Source: Anabaena minutissima FACHB-250 | GTDB taxonomy: Bacteria > Cyanobacteriota > Cyanobacteriia > Cyanobacteriales > Nostocaceae | NCBI RefSeq assembly: GCF_014697125.1 | Contig: NZ_JACJRG010000016.1 | Span: 79,386 to 143,385, forward strand | DNA length: 64,000 bases | Reading direction: 5' to 3' | Shown here: piece after piece, positions 15,832-23,950 of the stretch | Numbering within the stretch: position 1 is the first letter of the stretch | How the letters are laid out: each line of letters begins with the position of its first letter | Program-made: the position numbers and the translations under genes | The notes under the pieces: model-generated | The model's input: only the letters and a program-made list of their open reading frames with translations | What the model was told of the DNA's origin: nothing | Databases searched by the model: none

Positions 15832-15996
15832 TTAATAAAATCGTAAGCATCTCCTGATACATCTTCTCAATCTGAAATATCTTCTAGAGCCTCCAAATCC
15901 GCCTGAGAAACCTTCTTCTTGTCCTCCTGATAAAAGCTGCTGTTCATCTATAGATAAATCAGCGAATAAGTCGGTTGCAATTGTTTGATTCAACAT
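15832..15996 (-). CDS. Gly-Gly leader peptide precursor 3, Arg/Cys-rich core
   Basis: 54 residues from ATG 15996, found by following the leader motif. The leader MLNQTIATDLFADLSIDEQQ ends LLSGG and is nearly identical to precursors 1 and 2. The core is 29 residues: QEEGFSGGFGG, then SRRYFRLRRCIRRCLRFY. That tail has eight arginines, aromatic and aliphatic residues in alternation and two cysteines four apart, the composition of a cationic membrane-active peptide. GTAAGTGAGG precedes the ATG by nine bases. The gene is flanked by equivalents on both sides, so it is very likely real despite its size. Confidence 0.8.
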   Translation of the reverse strand: MLNQTIATDLFADLSIDEQQLLSGGQEEGFSGGFGGSRRYFRLRRCIRRCLRFY

Positions 15997-16005
15997 AATT
16001 CTTTA

Positions 16006-16038
16006 CCTCACTTACATTATGTAGGTGCTACACACCTA
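16006..16038 (-). promoter_or_regulatory. Shared 5' leader: hairpin and GTAAGTGAGG (precursor 3)
   Basis: GTAAGTGAGG (16006-16015, minus strand) with the hairpin taggtg / caccta (16022-16038) directly upstream, as at the other precursor genes. Confidence 0.65.
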
Positions 16039-16298
16039 TGTTTTTATTATTAATTAAATATGAGGATAGTAACATATTCTATGGATATATAAATGTTGAT
16101 TAAATATCTATCTTTAGTCTAAAAATAATAGCATCTTATTGGCAGGAAAAGTTATAGCTGCTAACAAAAAAAATATGTAATGCTTTTGTGAACAATTTTA
16201 TTTTTATCTTGTCGAATTAAGTTTAAAATTTACCCCGATATAAAAGTTATATAAGACTCCTATTTGATTGTTTTCAGTTAGTCTATATACGTAGGTAA

Positions 16299-16327
16299 GC
16301 ACCCATGTTGATGAATTGCATGGGTGT
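16299..16327. terminator. Hairpin between precursors 4 and 3
   Basis: Arms gcacccatg / catgggtgt around an 11-base loop. It matches the GCACCCA hairpins in the other inter-precursor gaps. Confidence 0.45.
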
Positions 16328-16390
16328 AATTATAGTAATATTTCTGCATTCAGAACTCAAAGGTGCGAAGATAATCAAGAAAAAGGAAGA

Positions 16391-16420
16391 AAGCTAGATA
16401 TTAAGAATAGTATCTAGCTT
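16391..16420. terminator. Bidirectional-type terminator hairpin
   Basis: Perfect 10-bp arms aagctagata / tatctagctt with a 10-base loop, followed on the plus strand by TTT. A-runs on the other side could serve minus-strand transcripts from precursor 4. Confidence 0.5.
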
Positions 16421-16463
16421 TTTGATCTCTAAGTCGTTGATCTAACGAATTCAAAGAACAAAT

Positions 16464-16517
16464 AAGACAGATAAAACGTACTCAATTTAATTAATAATTA
16501 GTAGTTTTATCTGTCTT
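16464..16517 (-). terminator. Long-loop hairpin after precursor 4
   Basis: Perfect 14-bp arms aagacagataaaac / gttttatctgtctt surround an AT-rich 26-base loop, starting 26 bases after the precursor 4 stop. It is probably a transcript end or stabiliser, the counterpart of the hairpin after precursor 2. Confidence 0.55.
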
Positions 16518-16542
16518 CTCCTCCCACCACAAACCGCCATTT

Positions 16543-16761
16543 TTAACGTACTCGACGTACTCTTACGAGGCCAGTGCTGCTAATTCTGTAGACACGAGTA
16601 GTACCAACACCAGAACTATCTAAGCCATCTCTACCTGTAGTGGATGTGGGTGTTTCTTCATCTCCACCCTCATCATCAAAGAATTGTCCACCAGCTAGAA
16701 GCTGTTGTTCATTTGTGGATAGATCCACAATTAAATCTGATAAAGCCATTTGCTGTAACAT
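16543..16761 (-). CDS. Gly-Gly leader peptide precursor 4 (bacteriocin/RiPP-like)
   Basis: 72 residues. The leader MLQQMALSDLIVDLSTNEQQ ends LLAGG. The core begins QFFDDEGGDEETPTSTTGRD (acidic), passes through GLDSSGVGTTRVYRISSTG and ends LVRVRRVR (basic). No cysteine is present, unlike the other three. It is the precursor nearest the exporter gene, about 390 bases downstream of... the exporter stop lies at 17152, so it is transcribed after it on the same strand, with GTAAGTGAGG ten bases before its ATG. Confidence 0.8.
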   Translation of the reverse strand: MLQQMALSDLIVDLSTNEQQLLAGGQFFDDEGGDEETPTSTTGRDGLDSSGVGTTRVYRISSTGLVRVRRVR

Positions 16762-16771
16762 GATTTTTTTA

Positions 16772-16806
16772 CCTCACTTACGTTAAATAGGTGTTGAATC
16801 ACCTAT
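16772..16806 (-). promoter_or_regulatory. Shared 5' leader: hairpin and GTAAGTGAGG (precursor 4)
   Basis: GTAAGTGAGG (16772-16781, minus strand) with a perfect 7-bp hairpin ataggtg / cacctat (16787-16806) upstream. It is the clearest of the four copies together with that of precursor 2. Confidence 0.65.
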
Positions 16807-16951
16807 GCTTTTATTATTAGGTGTTTCCCAATAATTTGAATTATCCTTAAGTTAGAAAAGCACTGATTTTGTTTTATTTCTTTTGGATAATGAAAAGTCA
16901 AATAGCAAGTGTTAAACCATGAAACATATAAATATTTATTTTCATCAAAAT

Positions 16952-16971
16952 AGAGCTATATATATAGCTCT
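16952..16971. promoter_or_regulatory. Perfect 20-bp palindrome upstream of precursor 4
   Basis: The bases agagctatat and atatagctct form an uninterrupted palindrome about 190 bases before the ATG of precursor 4 and 180 bases after the exporter stop. It could be an operator, or a hairpin with a short loop. Confidence 0.4.
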
Positions 16972-17105
16972 TATCGGTTGAGTGAAGTAAGTACAAAAAA
17001 CCACGCTCAATCTCTTTCTACAAGCGAAAAAGAGTCTAACATATAGCTTATGTGATCAGGAAAAATTATAATGCAACTAATAATTTTCTAAAATTACTTA
17101 ATATC

Positions 17106-17133
17106 ATATAGGACTCATATTTGAGTCCTATAT
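17106..17133 (-). terminator. Terminator after the exporter gene
   Basis: Perfect 12-bp arms atataggactca / tgagtcctatat around TATT lie 19 bases after the exporter stop codon at 17152. This suggests that hlyD and exporter transcripts end here and that the precursor genes are transcribed from their own promoters. Confidence 0.65.
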
Positions 17134-17151
17134 TTATGGATATAACCACAT

Positions 17152-19311
17152 TCACACAGATAAAAACTTTAAATGTTCTCCCGGTTGAGCAAGTAAACTT
17201 TCCAGATTACCTTGCATTTGGACTTTACCTTGATCTAGCAAAACAATCCAATCAGCACGCTGCACTACGCTAGGACGGTGGGTAATCAAAATTGTGGTTT
17301 TTCCTTGGCGATGCTCTAGGAGGCGATCTAAGACTTGAGTTTCACTAACTGGGTCTAATCCAGCAGTTGCTTCATCTAAAATTAGTACAGGTGGATTAGT
17401 CATAACCCCTCTTGCGATCGCTAATCGTTGTTTCTGTCCACCAGAGAGATTCGCCCCAAATTCTCCTAACACTGTTTGATATTTACTAGGTAGTTGACTG
17501 ATAAAACCATCGGCATCAGCAACATGGCAAGCTGTAACAATTTCCTCAAAAGGAATGTGTGGTGTTCCTAAACGGAAATTTTCTAAAATCGAGCGACTCC
17601 AAAAATGTGGTTCTTGGGGGATATAAACTACCTGCTGTCGCAAACAATCAAGGGATAAATCGTGAATATTATAAAAACCAATGCGGATATTGCCAGAATT
17701 AGGTTGATATAAACCCGCCATGAGTTTTGCTAAAGAACTTTTACCACAGCCTGACTTACCAATCAAAGCAATAACTTGACCGCCAGGGATTTTTAGAGAA
17801 AAATCTTCTAATAAATCAACTCTACCAGGGTGGTGAAAGTTGATATGGGAAAAACGAATATCTGTATCACCCGCTATTTGTGCAACAGGCTTTTGTGTTT
17901 TTTCATCCTCTTCTGGAGTTGCATCAATCACTTCTAACAGCCGAGCAACAGCAGTTTGAGAGCGAAAGTATTCATCAACTAAACCCACTAAAGTACCTAT
18001 TAATGCCAGAACATTAAACTGAAGAGCATTAATAGCCAACATTTGACCAATGCTTAATTGTCCCTGAACCACCAGCATACTGCCTAGACCCAGTAAGACC
18101 ACACCGCCAATTGTGGATAGGAATTTAGCGAGAGTATTGTTAATAATGCCAATTTGAATAGTGCTAAAGGTGAGATTAGCTAGACGACCAAAACGACTTT
18201 GTAATTCATCCCAAAATTGAGGCGCGGCATTGGTAGTTTTTAGCACCTGTGCGCCTTTAAAAGTTTCTACTAACACACCTTGATTTTCTGCACCCAAAAC
18301 TAATAGATTGCGCGTCTTTTGTTGCAGGATTGGTAAAAGTGGCAAAGTGGATAAACTCATTAAACCACCAATCAAAATTACGGCGATCGCCAACTGCCAA
18401 CTATAAAAAAGCATCAAGCCAAAAGAAATAACTGCAATGAAAAACTGACTAGGTAACAGAACTACAATCTGTGATATTAACTGGTTAATTTCATTAATAT
18501 CTCTGAGTCGGCTGGTGATTTCCCCACTGCGGCGAGCTTCGTAATAAGTTAAGGGTAATTGTAATATTCTCCGGCCAAATTCCAGCACTAGACCTAATTG
18601 CAGCCGTTGCCCAAAATGAGCGATCATGGTCGATTCCAATAATTCCAGAGTGCTACCAAATAAAGTCATGACCACAACAGCTGTGACTACAACAGTGAGT
18701 AGCTGGGTATCTCCACGAACTAAAACATCATCTGTCAGTATTTGAATCAGAACAGGAGTACCTAAGCCCAATATGCCCATAACAATGTTGAGCATAAAAA
18801 CCTGGAATAGTAGCCCACGATAGGGTAAAAGACGCTGAAAAAACCTGACAAAACCCGCCTGGGGTTTTTCTTGGGGTTGTTGAGAAAAACGATTGGGATC
18901 TGGCTCAATTAAGAGCATGACCCCATTCCAAGCGGCTTTTAACTCTTCTTTACTGACATAACGCAGACCAACACCAGGATCAGCTATGACATACTTTTTC
19001 CCCCGCTTGTCGTGTAAAACTACCCAGTGGTAGCCCTGCCAGTGAATAATAACAGGCAACCGTAGTTCTTTGATTCTGTCAATGATTTCCGGTGACGCTT
19101 TCACGGCTCTGGTATTGAAACCAAGATTTTCAGAACCGCGTTTAAGACCTAATAAAGTTGTACCTAATTGTCCTGTTCCTACTGCTTCTCGGCTTTTATT
19201 TAAACTTAAAAAGCGTCCATAACGTCTACAAATTGTCACTAGACAAGCTGCGCCACAGTCTTCTTCACTGAACTGTAAAACACACGGGTAATTCTTTTTG
19301 AAACCAAACAT
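17152..19311 (-). CDS. Peptidase-containing ABC exporter (C39 type)
   Basis: 719 residues in three parts. Residues 1-135 are a C39 peptidase with catalytic Cys in FSEEDCGAACL, His in YHWVVLH and Asp in YVIADPG. Residues about 160-440 form a six-helix ABC membrane domain. The C-terminal ATPase has Walker A IGKSGCGKSS, signature LSGGQKQRLAIARG and Walker B VLILDEATAGLD. Exporters of this type cut precursors after Gly-Gly and export the core. The Gly-Gly precursors lie directly downstream and the HlyD adaptor gene directly upstream on the same strand. The catalytic residues all look intact. ATG at 19311 fits the family N-terminus. Confidence 0.93.
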   Translation of the reverse strand: MFGFKKNYPCVLQFSEEDCGAACLVTICRRYGRFLSLNKSREAVGTGQLGTTLLGLKRGSENLGFNTRAVKASPEIIDRIKELRLPVIIHWQGYHWVVLHDKRGKKYVIADPGVGLRYVSKEELKAAWNGVMLLIEPDPNRFSQQPQEKPQAGFVRFFQRLLPYRGLLFQVFMLNIVMGILGLGTPVLIQILTDDVLVRGDTQLLTVVVTAVVVMTLFGSTLELLESTMIAHFGQRLQLGLVLEFGRRILQLPLTYYEARRSGEITSRLRDINEINQLISQIVVLLPSQFFIAVISFGLMLFYSWQLAIAVILIGGLMSLSTLPLLPILQQKTRNLLVLGAENQGVLVETFKGAQVLKTTNAAPQFWDELQSRFGRLANLTFSTIQIGIINNTLAKFLSTIGGVVLLGLGSMLVVQGQLSIGQMLAINALQFNVLALIGTLVGLVDEYFRSQTAVARLLEVIDATPEEDEKTQKPVAQIAGDTDIRFSHINFHHPGRVDLLEDFSLKIPGGQVIALIGKSGCGKSSLAKLMAGLYQPNSGNIRIGFYNIHDLSLDCLRQQVVYIPQEPHFWSRSILENFRLGTPHIPFEEIVTACHVADADGFISQLPSKYQTVLGEFGANLSGGQKQRLAIARGVMTNPPVLILDEATAGLDPVSETQVLDRLLEHRQGKTTILITHRPSVVQRADWIVLLDQGKVQMQGNLESLLAQPGEHLKFLSV

Positions 19312-19389
19312 AATAATTCAAAATGAACAACGAAAGATGTTGACTATTGACTGGGATATTTATTGGACATTAAGGTAAAATCTCCCTTC

Positions 19390-19533
19390 CCTACTCACTA
19401 CTCACTACTCACTACTCAGCACTCAGCACTCCCTACTCCCTACTCAGCACTCAGCACTCCCTACTCCCTACTCAGCACTCAGCACTCCCTACTCAGCACT
19501 CAGCACTCAGCACTCACTACTCAGCACTCCCTA
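19390..19533. repeat. Heptanucleotide repeat array (STRR type)
   Basis: About 140 bases of 7-mers of the type CACTACT, CAGCACT and CCCTACT in mixed order, in the gap between the HlyD-like gene and the exporter gene. Short tandem heptamer repeats of this kind are characteristic of heterocystous cyanobacterial intergenic DNA. Confidence 0.8.
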
Positions 19534-21660
19534 CATATCTGCAATTAATCTGGCTTTACGGAGAATAAAATGCAGGACAGTTTCTTGGCGGGAGATAATA
19601 TCGGCTTGTCCTTCCATGCCTGATTTGAGTTGACATTGCCTTGCACCTCTACCAACATAGGGAGTTTGAGGTTCAATAATGACTTCATAGCCGGCTTTGG
19701 GAGGGCTGGGTAATGGGGTATTGTTGGCAATAGGTAGGGCATCGGCGGCAATGGTTTGCACTGTGCCTTTGAGAGTGCCGTAGTCTGGATAAGGGCAAGC
19801 AGAAACCCGCATCTGGACTTGTTGTCCGGGTTTGACTTTGTTAACGTCTTGAGACTGGATATTAGCTTTAATGAGTATGGGCGCATTAATAGGAGCAATT
19901 TGCGCGATCGCTTCACTCGGTTGCACTACCTGGCCGGAGTTACGCAAATTCAACTGCAACACTGTCCCCGCAATGGGTGCGCGAATCACACTCTGATTGA
20001 TGTCGTTGTCGGTTTGTTGTAGTTCTTTGCGAGTTCTATCTAGTTGTGTTTGAAATTGTAGGCGTTGTTGTAGCAGTGTTTCTCTTTCTTTATTTAAAGC
20101 CGCTAAGGTAGCCTCACCCTTGGCCTGTTCTTGTTTAATTCGTTCAGATGCGACAGTAACAGGGGCATTACTGGGATTAAGGGCAGTATTAGCTTTAACT
20201 ACGTTGGTTTGTGCAGTTGTTAAAGCCTGTTCTTTCTCTTCTAGGAGATTTTTAGCATTAGCTTTGGCTTGTTCTAGCTTCGCCTCAGCCGAAATTACTG
20301 CTTGTTCTTTCTCTTCTAGGAGATTGTTAGCATTAGCCTTGGCTTGTTCTAGCTTCGCCTCAGCCGAAATTACTGCTTGTTCTTTCTCTTCTAGGAGATT
20401 TTTAGCATTAGCCTTGGCTTGTGCTAGTTTCGCTTCAGCCGAAATTACTGCTTGTTCTTTCTCTTCTAGGAGATTTTTAGCATTAGCCTTGGCTTGTGCT
20501 AGTTTCGCTTCAGCCGAAATCACCGCTTGTTCTTTTTCGTCTAAAAGATTTTTAGCGTTGGTTCTGGCTTGTTCGAGTTTCGCCTGTGCCGATTTTACTG
20601 CTTGTACTTTTTCCTCATATACATTACGCGCGATCGCACCTGATGCAACTACCGGACGCATTCTGTCTCGCTGTACTATAGCTAAACTCAAGGCGGCTTC
20701 GGCTTCTTGGATGGTTGCTGTTAAGAGGTTTTCGCGTTGCAGGCGATCGCGTTGTGACTTAGCTACATTCAAAGCATTTTCGGCTTCTTGGATGGTTGCT
20801 TGTAACAGCTTTTCCCGTTGCAGGCGATCGCGTTGTGCTTTCGCTAATTCCAAGGCGGCCTCTGTTTCCCCTACTGTCGCGGTTAAGAGATTTTCCCGTT
20901 GTAGGCGATCGCGCTGTTCTCTGGCTAACTTTAAGGCTGTTTCGGCTTCTTGGATATTTGTTGTTAAGAGCTTTTCCCGTTGCAGGCGATCGCGTTGTGC
21001 TTTGGCTAAGTCCAAGGCGGCTGTTGTTTCTTGGATGGTGGCTTTCAAGAGATTTTCGCGTTGTAGGCGATCGCGTTGTACTCTAGCTAGAGTTAAGGCG
21101 GCTTGCGCCTGTCCCATATCAGCCATAGCTGTAATTTGCTGATCTGTATAGTTGCGTTGTGTGCCACTGAGTTCAGCTTGTGCAGCGATCGCAATCCGGC
21201 TATTTAAGTTTGTCTGTGCAGCAATTTGAGTATCTATTTCTCGCAACTGAGCATCAATTTTATTGAATTGTAATTGACTCTGCTGAATGACAGTTGTTAG
21301 TTGACTCTTTTGATTTTGCAGACGGGAACTATCAATATAAGCAATAGCTTCTCCAGGTGCTACTGTTTGATTTTCTGTCACAGCAATTTTTTCAATTTTG
21401 CCACTAATGAGCGACTGTACAAGCTTAATATCTCCTACAGGACGAATAGTTGCAGGTACTTTAACAGTCACGTTGTATTTCAGAACGGATGTGAGAGCAA
21501 CCCCAGCTACAAAGATACTTAATACTACCCCTACGCCGATACTTGTCCATTTACCAAGGTGGGGAAGAAACTCGTTAGCTTCTAGTATGGGAAGTTGCTC
21601 TGGAATCGGCTCATTTGACTGATGCCAAAAATTATTTTCTTGGCGGGGTAAAGTGTTCAC
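19531..21660 (-). CDS. HlyD-family membrane-fusion protein with long repeat coiled coil
   Basis: 709 residues from GTG 21660, with GGAAGG upstream. There is one membrane helix at about 38-60, then a lipoyl-like first half. A very long coiled coil follows: about six 27-residue units (QRDRLQRENLL...) and about five 25-residue units (KEQAVISAEAKLAQAKANAK). The second lipoyl half and a beta-barrel end (RAPIAGTVLQLNLRNSGQVV, then SGMEGQADIISRQE) complete the HlyD fold. It would couple the C39 exporter to an outer-membrane channel. It is far longer than typical HlyD (about 450). The near-identical DNA repeats make the unit number likely to vary. It is the first gene of the export pair. Confidence 0.9.
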   Translation of the reverse strand: MNTLPRQENNFWHQSNEPIPEQLPILEANEFLPHLGKWTSIGVGVVLSIFVAGVALTSVLKYNVTVKVPATIRPVGDIKLVQSLISGKIEKIAVTENQTVAPGEAIAYIDSSRLQNQKSQLTTVIQQSQLQFNKIDAQLREIDTQIAAQTNLNSRIAIAAQAELSGTQRNYTDQQITAMADMGQAQAALTLARVQRDRLQRENLLKATIQETTAALDLAKAQRDRLQREKLLTTNIQEAETALKLAREQRDRLQRENLLTATVGETEAALELAKAQRDRLQREKLLQATIQEAENALNVAKSQRDRLQRENLLTATIQEAEAALSLAIVQRDRMRPVVASGAIARNVYEEKVQAVKSAQAKLEQARTNAKNLLDEKEQAVISAEAKLAQAKANAKNLLEEKEQAVISAEAKLAQAKANAKNLLEEKEQAVISAEAKLEQAKANANNLLEEKEQAVISAEAKLEQAKANAKNLLEEKEQALTTAQTNVVKANTALNPSNAPVTVASERIKQEQAKGEATLAALNKERETLLQQRLQFQTQLDRTRKELQQTDNDINQSVIRAPIAGTVLQLNLRNSGQVVQPSEAIAQIAPINAPILIKANIQSQDVNKVKPGQQVQMRVSACPYPDYGTLKGTVQTIAADALPIANNTPLPSPPKAGYEVIIEPQTPYVGRGARQCQLKSGMEGQADIISRQETVLHFILRKARLIADM
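20220..20600 (-). repeat. 75-bp in-frame tandem repeats in the HlyD-like gene
   Basis: About five copies of a 75-bp unit encode 25-residue coiled-coil repeats. Adjacent copies are almost identical at the DNA level, including silent positions, which implies recent duplication. A second series with an 81-bp period (27 residues) occupies about 20680-21110. Confidence 0.85.
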
Positions 21661-22932
21661 AGTATTGCACCTTCCATTGATAGATTTTTGAAAAAATACA
21701 GCTATGGTGGCAGGTGTTATAGCTCACTATAAAGTCCAAAACACTAGTTTTAGTTATCGAAAGACTTAATACCTATTTCCCCAGGCATAAATAACAGTGT
21801 CAACCCCAAAAATGATGCTGACATTAGCAAAAATTATGATTGATTATTGATATAATCAGCGCAGGGGAACAAGGAAACATTACCCCATCCGGTAATTAGT
21901 TTCCTTCTAGCTCTAGCGTTGGTAGCGTCTAGAGAAAATAGAGGAGAACGCTCAAACTCCCTCAAAAACCTCACTTACGTTGAGCGAGTCAATGTCACCT
22001 CCTCTCCCCCTTTTTCAATAACAAAATCAGGTTTAATTCGTAATGCGAATGTGTAATTCGTAATGCGTAGTTCGTGATAGCCTGCGCCTCTGTCAAAAAT
22101 TTGTGCGCCTGCGTAATAGCCTGCGACAAGGTTAACGCTTGCGCAATTAAGCGAATAAGATTCCATGAAAATTTTGTGTTTGTATATGTTGTCTTATTCT
22201 GATAAATTGATATTAGCTCCTAGTTTCTTCACCCCATAAAGGTAGATAGAAAATAAGAACCAACTAATTCAGCAAAGTAAACAGATTAAACCTATCCAAT
22301 ATCCCATCAGAGAACCAATTCTCTGTCTTTATATATCAACATTAATTAACTAGCTTACAAGCCTTTATCAGTCTTATTTACAAGACTTTTACTATGAGCC
22401 TCATCATTTGTTATGAGGTAATATCTACAACGCAAATGATTATCTAGCCAACCTTGGTTGACTTTAACTTTGTTGCCCAACAATAAGTCTCTTAGCGTGC
22501 TAAAGAGAAAATTTTATTGCTCTTTTAGTCTCCTAGAGCATTTCTGAGCATGATGGCAACTCAAACATAGTTTTCTTTCTCAAGGAAAATCAATCTGTAA
22601 TATTCAGATTGGTATAGTTATGATGAATTTCCAAAGTTTACGACGCTACTTGGGAAATTTCCAAACATTCTCTCTGCAATGATGGAATTATTCAGAATAG
22701 CAATTGCAGATTTCTGGTAAATGGATACAAGAATAGTTTACAGATAAACACATTAACATGATTGTTAGCCTCACTTACATAATGAGGTGTATTACCACCT
22801 ACGAACTTAACTATAAGCACTGTTCGCTCAGAATTCATAAACCGGAAGACAGAAATCATCCTAGTCTGTTTACTACTTTAAGTAGATGTAACGTAGAAAA
22901 AGAGGAATAGGGAAGGCGAAACATCATGCTTG
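21661..22932. other. Long intergenic region upstream of the export genes
   Basis: About 1.27 kb with no convincing gene. It holds two copies of the CCTCACTTAC motif (21969-21978 and 22769-22778) seen before the precursor genes. It also has repeat-like text at 22030-22150 (cgtaatgcgtagttcgtgat, gcctgcg) and an inverted pair near 21910-21940. The long leader and promoter of the hlyD-exporter operon probably lie here. Confidence 0.5.
22769..22800 (-). promoter_or_regulatory. Orphan copy of the precursor 5' leader
   Basis: GTAAGTGAGG (22769-22778, minus strand) with a hairpin aggtg / cacct (22785-22800) just upstream, in the same layout as the four precursor leaders. An ATG follows nine bases later (22759) but encodes only 23 residues (starting MLMCLSVNYSC), with no Gly-Gly leader. 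It is a remnant of a fifth precursor or a leader of the operon. Confidence 0.45.
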
Positions 22933-23544
22933 TTACAGTCCATCCCACTGGAATTCAGCTAGTAGCAATAAGCAAGAAACCATCAAAGCACCAGTGCAGA
23001 GGAATTGCCAAGCTAATATATAAGGCAAAATGAAAATCAAGAGTAAATGCAGTATACCTACGAAGATTAAAGCACGCGATCGCACTCCCAAAGCAGTACA
23101 GAAGTAGCCAAATGCACTCAATCCCAACCACAAGGGACACAAATTTAACAAGATGACACTCCAGCCTAAGAAAATACCCAAATCAGTTAATATCACCCCC
23201 AACAGCATGAATATCACCCAGCAATATAAAACCCAGCTAACTTGTCGCACTTTTACCCAGTAACGAGTCCAAATCACCATCACAGCTATACCAATACAGC
23301 TAAGTAATGACCACAAAGCAGCTTGCAAACTCCAACTAATCGGCAAAAACTGGGCAGTGACAAACATGGGGATAAGCAATAAACTCCAAAATATACAAGC
23401 TTGATCAATGCAAGTATAAAAAGTGGAATAAAGCTTAATTTTACCAATTTGCCAAGTAACAAATACACTTCCTTCTAATTCATGTGTATCTACAGTTGTT
23501 TGTTTGCAACGTAGAGGCGGATCTGAATAATTAAAAAAGGTCAT
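22933..23544 (-). CDS. Integral membrane protein of unknown function
   Basis: 203 residues. After about 45 polar residues come five or six hydrophobic segments (for example ACIFWSLLLIPMFVTAQFLP, WVLYCWVIFMLLGVILTDLG, ALIFVGILHLLLIFILPYIL). The N-terminal stretch includes TVDTHELEGSVFVTWQIGK. No family was recognised. It is a minus-strand single gene between the peptide-export region and ndhD, divergent from ndhD. Its closeness to the exporter may be coincidence. Confidence 0.65.
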   Translation of the reverse strand: MTFFNYSDPPLRCKQTTVDTHELEGSVFVTWQIGKIKLYSTFYTCIDQACIFWSLLLIPMFVTAQFLPISWSLQAALWSLLSCIGIAVMVIWTRYWVKVRQVSWVLYCWVIFMLLGVILTDLGIFLGWSVILLNLCPLWLGLSAFGYFCTALGVRSRALIFVGILHLLLIFILPYILAWQFLCTGALMVSCLLLLAEFQWDGL

Positions 23545-23950
23545 TTTTCTAAATAATTCAATTTTTAAAGTAAAAATGTTCGGTTTATTTAATATTGAAA
23601 TTTAGTTATCTTTTATTCCCACTCTCTGTAGTCAGAAATTTAGTTTGTTATATTCTGCTACTAGAAAGAAAATCTGTAATTTTGTTTACAAAAAAATCGC
23701 TATGTAAAAAACCCCTAAAGAATTTTTCTCTAGAGGTATATCTTTTGTTGACACTTTCCTAACTATCGGACTGCTATTTGATTTTTTGATAAGGCTTCTG
23801 TCCTGTCCCCTGTCCCCTGTCCCCTACCTATCACCTGTCCCCTTCAATAGATTCTCTCTATGCTCAGGTATGGTAAAGATTTATTTGGATAAGTTCACAA
23901 ACTTTAATACAATGGTGTTATTCACACATTAAGTATTTTTGCTCACTACC
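23545..23950. other. Intergenic upstream of ndhD
   Basis: About 400 bases. It has a hairpin-like pair (cccctaaag...ctctagaggta) near 23710-23740 and a short TGTCCCC heptamer array at about 23798-23842. The rest is AT-rich promoter-like DNA for two divergent genes. Confidence 0.5.

Noticed and set aside
19363..19548. Open frame over the heptamer array, and the array as a possible CRISPR
   Set aside because: The array has 7-base units without spacers of 30-40 bases, so it is STRR DNA; the frame only translates the repeats.
20120..21142. 340-codon plus-strand frame across the HlyD-like gene
   Set aside because: It is the mirror reading of the repetitive coiled-coil DNA; it consists of repeated Cys/Ser/Arg units with no family and no ribosome-binding site.
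21975..22166. 63-codon minus-strand frame
   Set aside because: Reads through repeat-like cgtaatgcgtagttcg text, with no start signal; checked for a Gly-Gly leader and none is present.
22688..22759. 23-codon Cys-bearing mini-frame after the orphan leader motif
   Set aside because: Too short and without the conserved leader to be listed as a gene; kept only as part of a finding.
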